Assembly: GCA_964498965.1 (NCBI GenBank)
Contig: CAZCJU010000014.1
Coordinates: 1-32,051 of the forward strand
Length of the DNA stretch: 32,051 bases
DNA from: CAZCJU01 sp964498965
GTDB lineage: Bacteria > Bacillota > Clostridia > Oscillospirales > CAG-272
Reading direction: 5' to 3'
Shown here: positions 21,204-29,510 of the stretch, piece after piece
Numbering within the stretch: the stretch's first letter is position 1
Layout: every line of letters begins with the position of its first letter
Notes under the pieces: generated by a model
Told to the model about the DNA's origin: nothing
Database searches by the model: none
What the model saw: the letters and a program-made list of their open reading frames with translations, nothing else
Program-made: the position numbers and the translations under genes

Positions 21204-22982
21204 ATGAAAAAACTGAATATTTGGGATATTTATCCCGATATGAACGGCGACGGTAAACATGATGCAATAGACTTTTTCCTCTGGGAAGAAAAGAAGAACG
21301 AATTGCAACGTGAAGAAGAGGATCATTACATACGATCGAAAGATGCGAAGTGCGAATGGCGTGATGAAATCGAAGACGACTTCGAATTTGATATCGATCC
21401 GGAAGATTATGAAGATCAAGAAGATTACGAAGAAGCTTTGGAAAAAGCAAAGTTGAATTCTAAAACGACTTGGTGCGATGAAGAGTCCGAATTTAATGAA
21501 TTAAACGCTGAAAAAGTTGATTTCGAAGATTATGACGTGAAAGATTATTACGGGGAAAAGTCGGAAGAAGCAGACGAATTATTTTCCGGAGAGCTTGAAA
21601 TGCAAGACGATTTTTCTGCGGATATGTCCCTAACGTTTTCCGTCGAAGTATCATATCCCGGTGAGCGGCAATTGCAACAGATTAAAGAATCCGATTATCC
21701 GAATAAACGTACATACGATGCCGCATATGCTCTTTGCGAGATCGAACACGGTGATCCGTTCATTCCTTCCGATACTACCAAAGAAAAGGAAGCCGAAAAA
21801 TATAGATTTATTCTTTCGCAAAGCTGTATCGCCGCTCGTTATTTAACGAAATACGACGGTTTTATATATGTCCAAGCGATCAAGGAGCATTTTGACTTGC
21901 CGATAAATGTACCGGACGAGGATAATGCAGTAAATACCTCGTTTACCGACTTTTTTATGGAGCTTGCGGAAGAGGACGTTTCGTTGGCGATCGATGTATG
22001 GGCATGGTGTATCAAGGAATTCGGTGCGTATCAAATATATATGGAAAACCGAAATACGATCTATAATCACATTATATTTGATATAGATGATTACCCGGAA
22101 GAATTTTCGGATAGGCTCATAGATCGCCTTGGCACAGATCAAGCTTTCAGAAAAGGTTTGCTGACGGATTCTCCGGACATACCTTACTCGGTTTCGGACT
22201 TTATTTCAAAAGCATTGATAACAGATCGCAAAAATATTGCTCAAGAGATATTTAATTCGGCTATGCAAAATCCTGTGGCAACCGGTAAGTGGAAAGAGGA
22301 TGTATTGGAAAGACTGATTTCCGATTCCTCAAATTGGGAAGAGCTTGAAACAATGGAAGCTGTCCGACAATATATATTGCCTCTTGCGAAAAAAATGTCG
22401 GATAAACGTATACAGCGAGTTTTTCCGAAACTTGTCAAAAAAGCCGATGAATATATTGAATATGTTGAAATTTCGGCGGGAAAATATCGATATTCACGCC
22501 GTTATTTGTGGCGGGCAAAATATAAGGACAAACGGCTTGAGAATATTGATCCCCTGCAATACGAAACCGAACAAGAATATCTTGAAGCTGTTCAAATACG
22601 CAAATACGGTTGGCGTCAATATATACCTACCTATAAGCATAAATTTGCAGACCCGTCAAATTATGAAACCGTGCAAGAATTTAATGCAGCATATCAGGTG
22701 GCGGCTGATAAAGAATATAATAATCCGACGTTTAAGGATCATGATTCCGATGACAAAAACATCTATAAGTTTTGCAAGGTAGAACTAGAAGAATATCCGA
22801 ATAATAAGTATTACTACTTTCCGGGAACACTTGCGTTGAATATCGGAGATAGAGTTATTGTGCCGTTCGGACGTGATAATGAAGAAATTTACGGAATCGT
22901 GGTTTCTGTCGGAGAATGTTACGGTAGTGTGTTTCCGTGTGCGATAGAGAATATCAAATATGTAAAAAAAGCAAATCGTTAA
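21204..22982 (+). CDS. Unknown 592-residue protein with EF-hand loop, DPxxY repeats and PriA-like C-terminal domain
   Basis: I do not recognise a named family. Residues 12-23 (DMNGDGKHDAID) form a complete EF-hand/dockerin-type calcium loop with ligands at positions 1, 3, 5, 9 and 12. Residues 35-145 are strongly acidic. Four related short units occur at about 65-83, 161-183, 449-471 and 483-505, with consensus DPxxYxTxxEYxxA, often followed by a YGWR-type end. Residues 190-430 look helical without clear motifs. The last 50 residues (LNIGDRVIVPFGRDNEEIYG and onward) resemble the small N-terminal DNA-binding domain of helicase PriA. There is no signal peptide or membrane segment, so it is probably cytoplasmic. 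The ATG at 21204 follows GAGGAAG at a good distance; an earlier in-frame start lacks a ribosome-binding site. It is probably transcribed alone. Confidence 0.75.
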   Translation: MKKLNIWDIYPDMNGDGKHDAIDFFLWEEKKNELQREEEDHYIRSKDAKCEWRDEIEDDFEFDIDPEDYEDQEDYEEALEKAKLNSKTTWCDEESEFNELNAEKVDFEDYDVKDYYGEKSEEADELFSGELEMQDDFSADMSLTFSVEVSYPGERQLQQIKESDYPNKRTYDAAYALCEIEHGDPFIPSDTTKEKEAEKYRFILSQSCIAARYLTKYDGFIYVQAIKEHFDLPINVPDEDNAVNTSFTDFFMELAEEDVSLAIDVWAWCIKEFGAYQIYMENRNTIYNHIIFDIDDYPEEFSDRLIDRLGTDQAFRKGLLTDSPDIPYSVSDFISKALITDRKNIAQEIFNSAMQNPVATGKWKEDVLERLISDSSNWEELETMEAVRQYILPLAKKMSDKRIQRVFPKLVKKADEYIEYVEISAGKYRYSRRYLWRAKYKDKRLENIDPLQYETEQEYLEAVQIRKYGWRQYIPTYKHKFADPSNYETVQEFNAAYQVAADKEYNNPTFKDHDSDDKNIYKFCKVELEEYPNNKYYYFPGTLALNIGDRVIVPFGRDNEEIYGIVVSVGECYGSVFPCAIENIKYVKKANR

Positions 22983-23128
22983 TTAGAGCTTATTCTTGTT
23001 GGAGCATTGAGAGCGGCGATAATTTGACAAGATTGCTTTGTTTGAAGATGACAGGTAAGTTATCTGAGAGAATGTGAAATATTTTCGTGTTTTTGCTTCG
23101 GAAACGAATAAAAATTTAAAAAATAAGG
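22983..23128 (+). other. Non-coding stretch before the T-box promoter
   Basis: No gene, clear terminator or conserved element is visible here. A weak imperfect hairpin (TTCGT near 23087 with ACGAA near 23104) could slow transcription leaving the upstream gene, but no T-tract follows it. Confidence 0.5.
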
Positions 23129-23157
23129 TTGACAAAATGAAAATTATTTGATAAAAT
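23129..23157 (+). promoter_or_regulatory. Strong sigma-A promoter of the pheST T-box leader
   Basis: A perfect TTGACA (23129-23134) and TAAAAT (23152-23157) with a 17-base spacer and TG in the extended -10 position. Transcription should start near 23164, just before T-box stem I. Confidence 0.9.
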
Positions 23158-23163
23158 GATTGA

Positions 23164-23408
23164 GTACGTTGAAGTCGTGTAAGTAGCCGATATATCAGAT
23201 CGACAGAGAACGAATGCCGTAGGCTGTGAGCATTCCCGACGATATATTGCGTGAATTTCAGCGACGGAGTACCTTGCGAAATCCCTGTCCGGGTATAAGC
23301 AAGGTGTTATGCCCACGCCAAGGCATATTGTTGAGTGCGGGAGTATTCCCGAATTTGGGTGGTATCGCGGGTCACAGCTCGTCCCTTAGCGGAAACGGGC
23401 TGTTTTTT
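23164..23408 (+). promoter_or_regulatory. T-box leader sensing uncharged tRNA-Phe
   Basis: A T-box riboswitch: uncharged tRNA-Phe binds the nascent leader and prevents termination, raising pheST expression. Stem I runs from GTCGT (23174) to GCGAC (ending 23265). It has the AGTA S-turn at 23082+100 (23182-23185), an apical stem GAATG/CATTC around a GGCTGTGAG loop, and the specifier in TGAATTTCA. The codon is most likely TTC at 23257-23259; the adjacent register reads TTT, also Phe. Stem III is CGGGA/TCCCG at 23338-23351. The T-box consensus runs 23352-23371, with TGGT at 23360-23363 fitting the ACCA end of tRNA-Phe (discriminator A). GTCCC at 23381-23385 can complete the antiterminator, excluding the terminator. 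Confidence 0.95.
23374..23408 (+). terminator. T-box regulated terminator
   Basis: Stem ACAGCTCGT (23374-23382) with ACGGGCTGT (23395-23403), nine pairs including one G-U, followed by six T residues. Its 5' arm overlaps the 3' side of the antiterminator, so the two structures are mutually exclusive. Confidence 0.92.
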
Positions 23409-23435
23409 ATATTATTTTTGAAAGGAAAATGTAAC

Positions 23436-24488
23436 ATGACGGATAAAGCAAAAAATGTCAGAGCATCATTCGAAACTATGCTCGAAACGGTAACAACAGT
23501 TGACGAACTTGAAAAGCTCAGGGTCGATTTTGTCGGCAAAAAGGGTTTTGTCACCGAATTGCTCAAGGAAATGAAAAATTTGTCTAACGATGCGAAAAAA
23601 GAATTCGGTCAGAAAGTGAACGTTTTGAAGAACGAGATCAACGAAAAGCTCGCACACAAGAGGGAAGAGCTTAAACAAAAGGAGATAGAGCTTGAAAACA
23701 GCAAAATGCCCGACTTCGATATCTCACTCCCTCCCAAGCTGAGCCGAGGCTCATATCACCCCATAACGCTCGTTCAGCGTCAGTGTGAGGAAATATTCAA
23801 GTCTATGGGCTTTACCGTCGAAGACTACAGCGAGGTGGTAACGGACTACGAATGCTTCGAATCGCTGAATATTCCGAAGGATCACCCCGCAAGAGATATG
23901 CAAGACACGTATTATCTTGAAAACGGTCAGCTCCTGAAAACTCAGACCTCCGCCGCTCAAAATGCGATCTACAGAAAATACAGAGATGCACTCGTCAATG
24001 AAGGAAAAGCGATAAAAGCCATTTTTCCCGGGCGTTGCTTCAGAAACGAGGCAACCGATGCGTGCCATGAAAATACGTTCTTCCAAATGGAGGGCGTTAT
24101 GGTCGATAAGAATATATCTATCTCGAATCTGATATTTTTTATGAAGACCATGCTTTCGGAGGTGTTCGGGAAAGATATAAAAGTCAGACTTCGCCCGGGC
24201 TTTTTCCCGTTCGTGGAGCCGGGCTTCGAGCTTGATATAAGTTGCCTTATATGCGGAGGCGAGGGCTGTCCGTCCTGTAAGCACGGCGGTTGGCTCGAGC
24301 TTTGTCCCTGCGGCATGATACACCCGAAGGTGCTGTCGGCAGGCGGAATAGACCCCGAAGAATATACCGGCTTTGCGTTCGGCTTGGGTCTTACGCGACT
24401 CGCCATGATGAAGTACGGTGTTAAAGATATACGTGACCTTAACAGCGGAAATCTCAAATCAATGTCACAGTTTACCGATGACAAATAA
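23436..24488 (+). CDS. pheS: Phenylalanyl-tRNA synthetase alpha subunit
   Basis: The catalytic subunit of the alpha2-beta2 enzyme that charges tRNA-Phe. The 350-residue protein has an N-terminal coiled-coil arm (about 1-90, lysine and glutamate rich) that contacts tRNA. The class II core follows, with HPARDMQDTYYL, FRNEATDACHENTFFQMEG (motif 2), RPGFFPFVEPGFELDI and motif 3 FGLGLTRLAMMKYGV. A cysteine-rich loop (CLICGGEGCPSCKHGGW...CPCG) is present, as in many bacterial PheS. The true ATG at 23436 has AAAGGA upstream. An open frame extending back to 23226 only reads through the T-box leader and should not be counted. pheT follows after 14 bases. Confidence 0.96.
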   Translation: MTDKAKNVRASFETMLETVTTVDELEKLRVDFVGKKGFVTELLKEMKNLSNDAKKEFGQKVNVLKNEINEKLAHKREELKQKEIELENSKMPDFDISLPPKLSRGSYHPITLVQRQCEEIFKSMGFTVEDYSEVVTDYECFESLNIPKDHPARDMQDTYYLENGQLLKTQTSAAQNAIYRKYRDALVNEGKAIKAIFPGRCFRNEATDACHENTFFQMEGVMVDKNISISNLIFFMKTMLSEVFGKDIKVRLRPGFFPFVEPGFELDISCLICGGEGCPSCKHGGWLELCPCGMIHPKVLSAGGIDPEEYTGFAFGLGLTRLAMMKYGVKDIRDLNSGNLKSMSQFTDDK

Positions 24489-24502
24489 AGGAGAACGGAA
24501 AA

Positions 24503-26866
24503 ATGTTTATTTCAATGAATTTTATTTCCGATTTTGTAGACCTGTCGGGAATAGATAAGATCGCACTCATAAATAAATTTTCACTTTCGACGGCGGAAGT
24601 GGAAAACGAAATATTTTTCAAGGGTGCGGATATAAACGGGATCGTAGTGGCTGAGATCAAATCGATTGAAGCTCACCCCGATTCGAAAAAACTGCATCTG
24701 CTTAAGGTCGATATAGGTCAAGAAGAGCTTGTCGATGTCGTTTGCGGCGCACCCAACGTGCGTGTCGGTATGAAAACGGCGTTCGCTAAGCTCGGTGCGA
24801 AAATAGGTGATATCACAATAGCACCGAGAAAGCTTGCCGGCTATACCTCGAATGGTATGTGCTGTTCGGAAAAGGAAATAGGTATAAGCGATTCGAACGA
24901 CGGAATAATGGAAATAACGGACGATATACCGCTCGGCACGGATCTGAAATCGGTCTATGATATAGATGATATAGTATTCGAGGTCGATAATAAATCGCTT
25001 ACAAACCGTCCCGATCTTTGGGGACATTACGGCATAGCACGAGAGATAGCGGCTCTGGCTGGAAGAGAGCTTAAGTCGCTTCCCACAGTCGATCTTGCCG
25101 TTTACGAAAACCTCGGAAAGGTCGATTTGAAAATAGAAGATCCGCTTTGCTATAGATATTCGTGCTTGCAATTCAATAACATCTCCGTTCATAAAAGCCC
25201 CGTTAATATGAGAATACGCCTGTTTTATTGCGGCATGAGAGCCTTGAATTTGTTGGCGGATCTGACAAACTACATCATGCTCGAAATGGGCCAGCCCATG
25301 CACGCATTCGATTCTCGTAAGGTGGAAAAAATAAGAATAAAGCGTTTCGATAAACCGTTTGTATTCCGTACACTTGACGGCGTTGACAGAAACATCGACG
25401 AAAATACGCTTATGATATGCAACGGCGACACCCCCGTAGCAATTGCCGGTATCATGGGCGGTCTTGATTCCGAAATAGTTGCCGATACATCTACTCTTAC
25501 ACTTGAATCGGCTTGCTTTGATGCGGCATCTATCAGAAAATCCACTGTTCGCCTTTCCCACAGAACGGATGCGTCGATACGATACGAAAAGAGCCTCGAT
25601 CCCGAAATGACGACCGTCGCCGCCGCAAGATTCGTAAAGTTGCTCACCGATATAGATAAAAATGCGTGTGTGATATCCGCATTGACAGACGAATACGTAT
25701 ACAAATATCCGAAGATCACGCTCGATTTCGATAAGGCGTTCATAGATCGATATACGGGAATCGAGATAGGTGACGATACGATAATCAAGACATTGAAGTC
25801 ACTCGGCTTCAATGTGACAATTGTTGACGGTAGATTTACCGTTTGCGTCCCGTCGTACAGATCCACAAAGGACGTTACGATAAAAGCGGATATAATCGAA
25901 GAGATAACCCTTATTTACGGATATGATAATTTCGATATCCATACGGCATCCGCCCCGCTTTATCCCGTTCGTGCCTCACTTGAAAAAACAGATGAGGACA
26001 GAATTAAGGATATTTTGGTAAAACGGTATTCTATGCACGAGCTTCATTCGTATATATGGGTGTATTATGACGAATATAAGGATTTGAATATCGAGGTCGA
26101 GAAAAATGTCGAACTCGTCAATGCGACAAATCCCAACATCAGGACGCTCCGCCGATCGGTGATCCCGACACAGCTCTGTCAGATAAAATACAATACGGCA
26201 TATTCGCAAGAGCTTTCCGTTTTCGAAATAGGTCACGTTGTCAACGGACTGAATAATGACGGACTTTGCGACGAGCATAAAAAATTGGCAATAACCCTGT
26301 ACAGTAAGACCAAGGATACGGAAACGCTTTATTTCGAACTCAGAGATGTGATCGCAACGATAGCCGATGATATTAAACATGAAGAACTGAAATTCGAAAA
26401 AGCAATCTCGGCACATTCGTATCAGCATCCGAAAAATCTGTTCGAAATATTCTGTCAGGGAATATGTATCGGCGAAATAGGAATAGTTAATACCTCGGTA
26501 GCTAAGCGAATAGATAGAAAAGCAAGCATAGTTTATGCCGAGATCGATGTCGAAGAATTTGCGAAGATCAGAAATTCCGGAATACGTTATCGTGAAATAT
26601 CGAAATTTCCCGAAATAGAAATAGATCTCTCGTTCTGCTCCGAAATCTTTGCACCGATAGCACAGGCAATAGAAAATGCGAAATGTCCGCTTATAAAGGA
26701 GGTTTCGGTTGCCGATGTGTATGCGGACGAAAACGGAAGATCGATTACTGTGAGAATGCTTTTCTCGCACCCCGAAAGAACTCTGACCAAGGACGAGGTG
26801 TCATGCGTGACCGACGGAATTATAGCCGAGCTTGCCGAAAATGGGATCAAACTCAAAGCGGAGTAA
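24503..26866 (+). CDS. pheT: Phenylalanyl-tRNA synthetase beta subunit
   Basis: The 787-residue beta subunit has the usual domain order. An N-terminal EMAP/tRNA-binding fold (about 40-150, with HPDSKKLHLLKVDIG and CGAPNVRVGMKTAFAKLGA) comes first. The B3/B4 editing region (about 205-385, MGQPMHAFDSRKV and IAGIMGG) removes Tyr-tRNA-Phe. The B5 domain and a degenerate class II core follow, then the C-terminal ferredoxin-like anticodon-binding domain (about 695-787, FPEIEIDLSF and RMLFSHPERTLTKDEV). AAAGGAG precedes the ATG. It is cotranscribed with pheS under T-box control and followed by a strong terminator. Confidence 0.97.
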   Translation: MFISMNFISDFVDLSGIDKIALINKFSLSTAEVENEIFFKGADINGIVVAEIKSIEAHPDSKKLHLLKVDIGQEELVDVVCGAPNVRVGMKTAFAKLGAKIGDITIAPRKLAGYTSNGMCCSEKEIGISDSNDGIMEITDDIPLGTDLKSVYDIDDIVFEVDNKSLTNRPDLWGHYGIAREIAALAGRELKSLPTVDLAVYENLGKVDLKIEDPLCYRYSCLQFNNISVHKSPVNMRIRLFYCGMRALNLLADLTNYIMLEMGQPMHAFDSRKVEKIRIKRFDKPFVFRTLDGVDRNIDENTLMICNGDTPVAIAGIMGGLDSEIVADTSTLTLESACFDAASIRKSTVRLSHRTDASIRYEKSLDPEMTTVAAARFVKLLTDIDKNACVISALTDEYVYKYPKITLDFDKAFIDRYTGIEIGDDTIIKTLKSLGFNVTIVDGRFTVCVPSYRSTKDVTIKADIIEEITLIYGYDNFDIHTASAPLYPVRASLEKTDEDRIKDILVKRYSMHELHSYIWVYYDEYKDLNIEVEKNVELVNATNPNIRTLRRSVIPTQLCQIKYNTAYSQELSVFEIGHVVNGLNNDGLCDEHKKLAITLYSKTKDTETLYFELRDVIATIADDIKHEELKFEKAISAHSYQHPKNLFEIFCQGICIGEIGIVNTSVAKRIDRKASIVYAEIDVEEFAKIRNSGIRYREISKFPEIEIDLSFCSEIFAPIAQAIENAKCPLIKEVSVADVYADENGRSITVRMLFSHPERTLTKDEVSCVTDGIIAELAENGIKLKAE

Positions 26867-26892
26867 ATAGGTTTTTAAATTAATACAACTTA

Positions 26893-26931
26893 AATACGGT
26901 TGCACCGAATGCTTGTGCAGCCGTATTTTTT
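26893..26931 (+). terminator. Intrinsic terminator of pheST
   Basis: A long stem, AATACGG then TGCAC pairing with GTGCA then CCGTATT, with one mismatch and a 9-base loop, ends in six T residues. It begins about 26 bases after the pheT stop. Confidence 0.93.
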
Positions 26932-27197
26932 GATTCGAATCGCGATTTTTACTTTTATAGTGTAAAATGTTCATTTCGTATAAATAAATGTTTATTATAA
27001 TTCGAATGAGAATGTTTCCCGCTTTTTTGGCGGTATGTTCCGTTTGTCATTCGGTATGCGGATACGATCTTCGTATTGAATGCAAATCATCATATGCCGG
27101 TCGTTTGCTTTATTGAATGACGGGCAAGACCATTATTGAATGCACTAAATGACAACGGAGGGCTTTGACAGAAAATAAAATATCACGGGAGATAATT
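26932..27197 (+). promoter_or_regulatory. Leader/upstream region of the ABC transporter pair
   Basis: No gene of convincing quality lies here. A perfect TATAAT at 26996-27001 could be a -10 box but lacks a good -35. Downstream, TATTGAATGCA occurs twice (27074-27084 and 27134-27144) and TATTGAATGA once between (27111-27120), all in the same orientation, giving the look of operator repeats. An in-frame TTG at 27165 has GGAGGG only 2 bases upstream, too close for a good start. Confidence 0.45.
27074..27144 (+). repeat. Three direct repeats of TATTGAATG
   Basis: Copies begin at 27074, 27111 and 27134, the outer two identical over 11 bases. The first two starts are 37 bases apart and the last two 23 apart. 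They lie between the possible -10 at 26996 and the first ABC gene. Confidence 0.7.
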
Positions 27198-29510
27198 ATG
27201 CCATTACTTGAATTGAAGAATATAGGCAAAATATACGCCTCGGCTTCAAATGCCGCAGTCGGATTGCACGGCATCAGCCTGTCGTTTGAATGTGGCGAGA
27301 TCGTCGCCGTTACCGGTAAGTCGGGTTCGGGTAAATCGACTTTGCTTAATGTGATAAGCGGTATGGACAGCTATGAGGAAGGCGAAATGTACATAGAGGG
27401 TCGGCCGACCTCACATTACCTGCAGAGCGATTGGGAAGAGTACAGAGAAAAGTATATATCTTTTATTTTTCAGGATTACAACATAATCGACAGCTTTACG
27501 GTGCTTGAAAATGTAGAGCTTGCACTTATGCATATCGAGGATAAACACGAAAGACGCAGACAGGCATTGAAGTTGCTCGAAAAGGTCGGTATGATGCCGT
27601 ATATCGCCCAAAAAGGAAGCCGCCTTTCGGGCGGACAGAAGCAAAGAACGGTCATCGCAAGAGCATTGGCTAAGGACAGTCCGATCATTCTCGCCGATGA
27701 GCCGACCGGAAACCTTGACAGTGCTACATCTAAGGAAATAATCGAGTTGCTGCACGACGTGTCGAAAAATAAACTGTTGATAATCGTGACGCATAATTTC
27801 GAACAGCTCGAAAAGATCGCAACACGCCATGTGAGAATTTTCGACGGAACAGTGGAAGAAGATTCGGTCTTGTCACGGCGTTCCGAAGTCGAATCAAAGG
27901 ATGAAAAAACGGAGAAAGTGCGACCGAAAAGCAAAAAGGAGGAATTTCAAAAAGGCTTTACACTCGGCTGTGCAATATATAGATCAAAGCCGAAGCTTAC
28001 GGCGTTTCTTTGCTTCCTTATGATCTTGGGAACACTCGGTGCGTTCTTCGCAACAGCCTCGTGCGGAGAAAGTATAAGAGAGCTGTTCGAGCCTAATCTT
28101 ATGTTCACACACATTGACGGCAGAGTAGTTGTGGCAAAAAAGAACGGAGAACCGTTAAGTGATGCCGAGCTTGAGGGATTGGTTGCCGAATACGGAGCGA
28201 CAGACAGTATGCATTACGATATATTGCTCGATAGCGAAAGCGAAAACAATTCATTGTTCTATTACGACAGAGGCAATCCGTCCAAAAATTCGGTTGCGAT
28301 CCCATATGGCGACGATTATATCCTGATGGACTTCGAATGTACATACAAAAAAGACTTCGGCTCGAATATCATCGGAAGATACCCGAATAAAAACAATGAG
28401 GTGTTTTTATATCTGCCGATAAGCTGTCAGCCGAGCTTCGGAAAAAAGACGCTTGAAGCGGATACGGTGTTTGTAAACGGACTCCGAATGACCGTAACGG
28501 GCGTAAAGTATTATTATGATAACAATAAAACCCCGATGTGCTTGCTCACTCGTGAAGGACTGGAGGAAATGACCGCAGTCTATTATCTTTACAGTGCGGA
28601 GTCCATAACGCTGACTGCCTCCGTTGAAGATGAGAACGGGCAAGTGATAATGTGGACGTTTCCGCAATTCGTGCCGTCGTATGATGTTGAAGATGGGAAA
28701 GCCTGTGTTTTCAATAAACAGTTGCAGAACAATATAAGCAGTGCGATAATACAGATTAACGCATTTTATACGGAATATTTCGATTACGGCGATTATGCCG
28801 AATCTACACCGTTCAATTTGACTATAAGTGCCGAGAATATCACCGCAACATGGCCGAGCATTAAAAATCCGACGATCATTAATTCGTATGGCGACGATCA
28901 AAGCTATTATTCGGATACAACGGTGGTAATAAGCCCGTCATTGCTGAGAAAAGCAGTGCAGGACGTACTTGCCGAGACGTATTCGCAGGCGAGCCTGTTC
29001 TTTGAAAACGATACACGGGCTAAAGAAGCGGCGGAAAAAATAAACGGCATGAATTATATCGCAATTCTTTCGAATGAAACATATAATGCCGATTCTGCGA
29101 GTGCCATATTCGGTACTCTCGGCGGCATAATGACATTCTTCGTGTGGTTCGGTATCATCGTGTTCCTCGCATTTTTCATAAATCTTTGCTCTTCGAAGGC
29201 GATAGGTGCTTTTAAATCCGATATAGCGATAATGCGTTCAATGGGAATAAATGTCGTAACGATAAAGATAGGAATGTACGTGCGAATGTTGTTGTCGCTC
29301 CTTCCCGCATTGCTGTTGATGTGCCTGTGTGCTGTAGTCGTCTTTGCCACACCGCAGCTGAACGGAAAGTTTACATATCTGTATTTTTGGCAATATTGTG
29401 CGATTTTTGTCGGTATGCTGATCATAACGGTGCGAATTACTCGCAAACAAATTAAAAGACTGTTCGGCGAAAGCGTTAAAACTGCATTGAGAGGAGGGGA
29501 TGCGGAATGA
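27198..29510 (+). CDS. ABC transporter ATP-binding/permease protein, MacB/FtsX type (first of pair)
   Basis: A 770-residue fusion of an ATPase and an FtsX-type permease. The ATPase (about 1-225) has Walker A GKSGSGKS (40-47), Q-loop FQDYNIIDSF, signature LSGGQ (143-147), Walker B with DEPTGNLD and the H-loop histidine H199, all intact and of the LolD/MacB class. A basic linker leads to the first membrane helix (about 268-288). A roughly 350-residue extracytoplasmic domain follows, then three C-terminal helices (about 645-750). Such proteins usually act as mechanotransmitters or exporters of lipids and peptides rather than classical importers; the substrate is unknown. The ATG at 27198 follows GGGAG at 7 bases. 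It overlaps the next gene by 4 bases. Confidence 0.87.
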   Translation: MPLLELKNIGKIYASASNAAVGLHGISLSFECGEIVAVTGKSGSGKSTLLNVISGMDSYEEGEMYIEGRPTSHYLQSDWEEYREKYISFIFQDYNIIDSFTVLENVELALMHIEDKHERRRQALKLLEKVGMMPYIAQKGSRLSGGQKQRTVIARALAKDSPIILADEPTGNLDSATSKEIIELLHDVSKNKLLIIVTHNFEQLEKIATRHVRIFDGTVEEDSVLSRRSEVESKDEKTEKVRPKSKKEEFQKGFTLGCAIYRSKPKLTAFLCFLMILGTLGAFFATASCGESIRELFEPNLMFTHIDGRVVVAKKNGEPLSDAELEGLVAEYGATDSMHYDILLDSESENNSLFYYDRGNPSKNSVAIPYGDDYILMDFECTYKKDFGSNIIGRYPNKNNEVFLYLPISCQPSFGKKTLEADTVFVNGLRMTVTGVKYYYDNNKTPMCLLTREGLEEMTAVYYLYSAESITLTASVEDENGQVIMWTFPQFVPSYDVEDGKACVFNKQLQNNISSAIIQINAFYTEYFDYGDYAESTPFNLTISAENITATWPSIKNPTIINSYGDDQSYYSDTTVVISPSLLRKAVQDVLAETYSQASLFFENDTRAKEAAEKINGMNYIAILSNETYNADSASAIFGTLGGIMTFFVWFGIIVFLAFFINLCSSKAIGAFKSDIAIMRSMGINVVTIKIGMYVRMLLSLLPALLLMCLCAVVVFATPQLNGKFTYLYFWQYCAIFVGMLIITVRITRKQIKRLFGESVKTALRGGDAE

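Noticed and set aside
23226..23435. In-frame N-terminal extension of pheS by 70 residues
   Set aside because: It translates the T-box leader, terminator included. A ribosome-binding site and the family start are at 23436.
24581..25561. 326-codon minus-strand frame opposite pheT
   Set aside because: Shadow of pheT; composition is unlike the real proteins here and no motifs are present.
26931..26945. GATTCGAATCGCG stretch resembling a tRNA T-arm
   Set aside because: No acceptor, D or anticodon arms can be built around it.
27012..27116. 34-codon frame in the ABC leader
   Set aside because: No ribosome-binding site, and the direct repeats lie inside it; more likely regulatory sequence.
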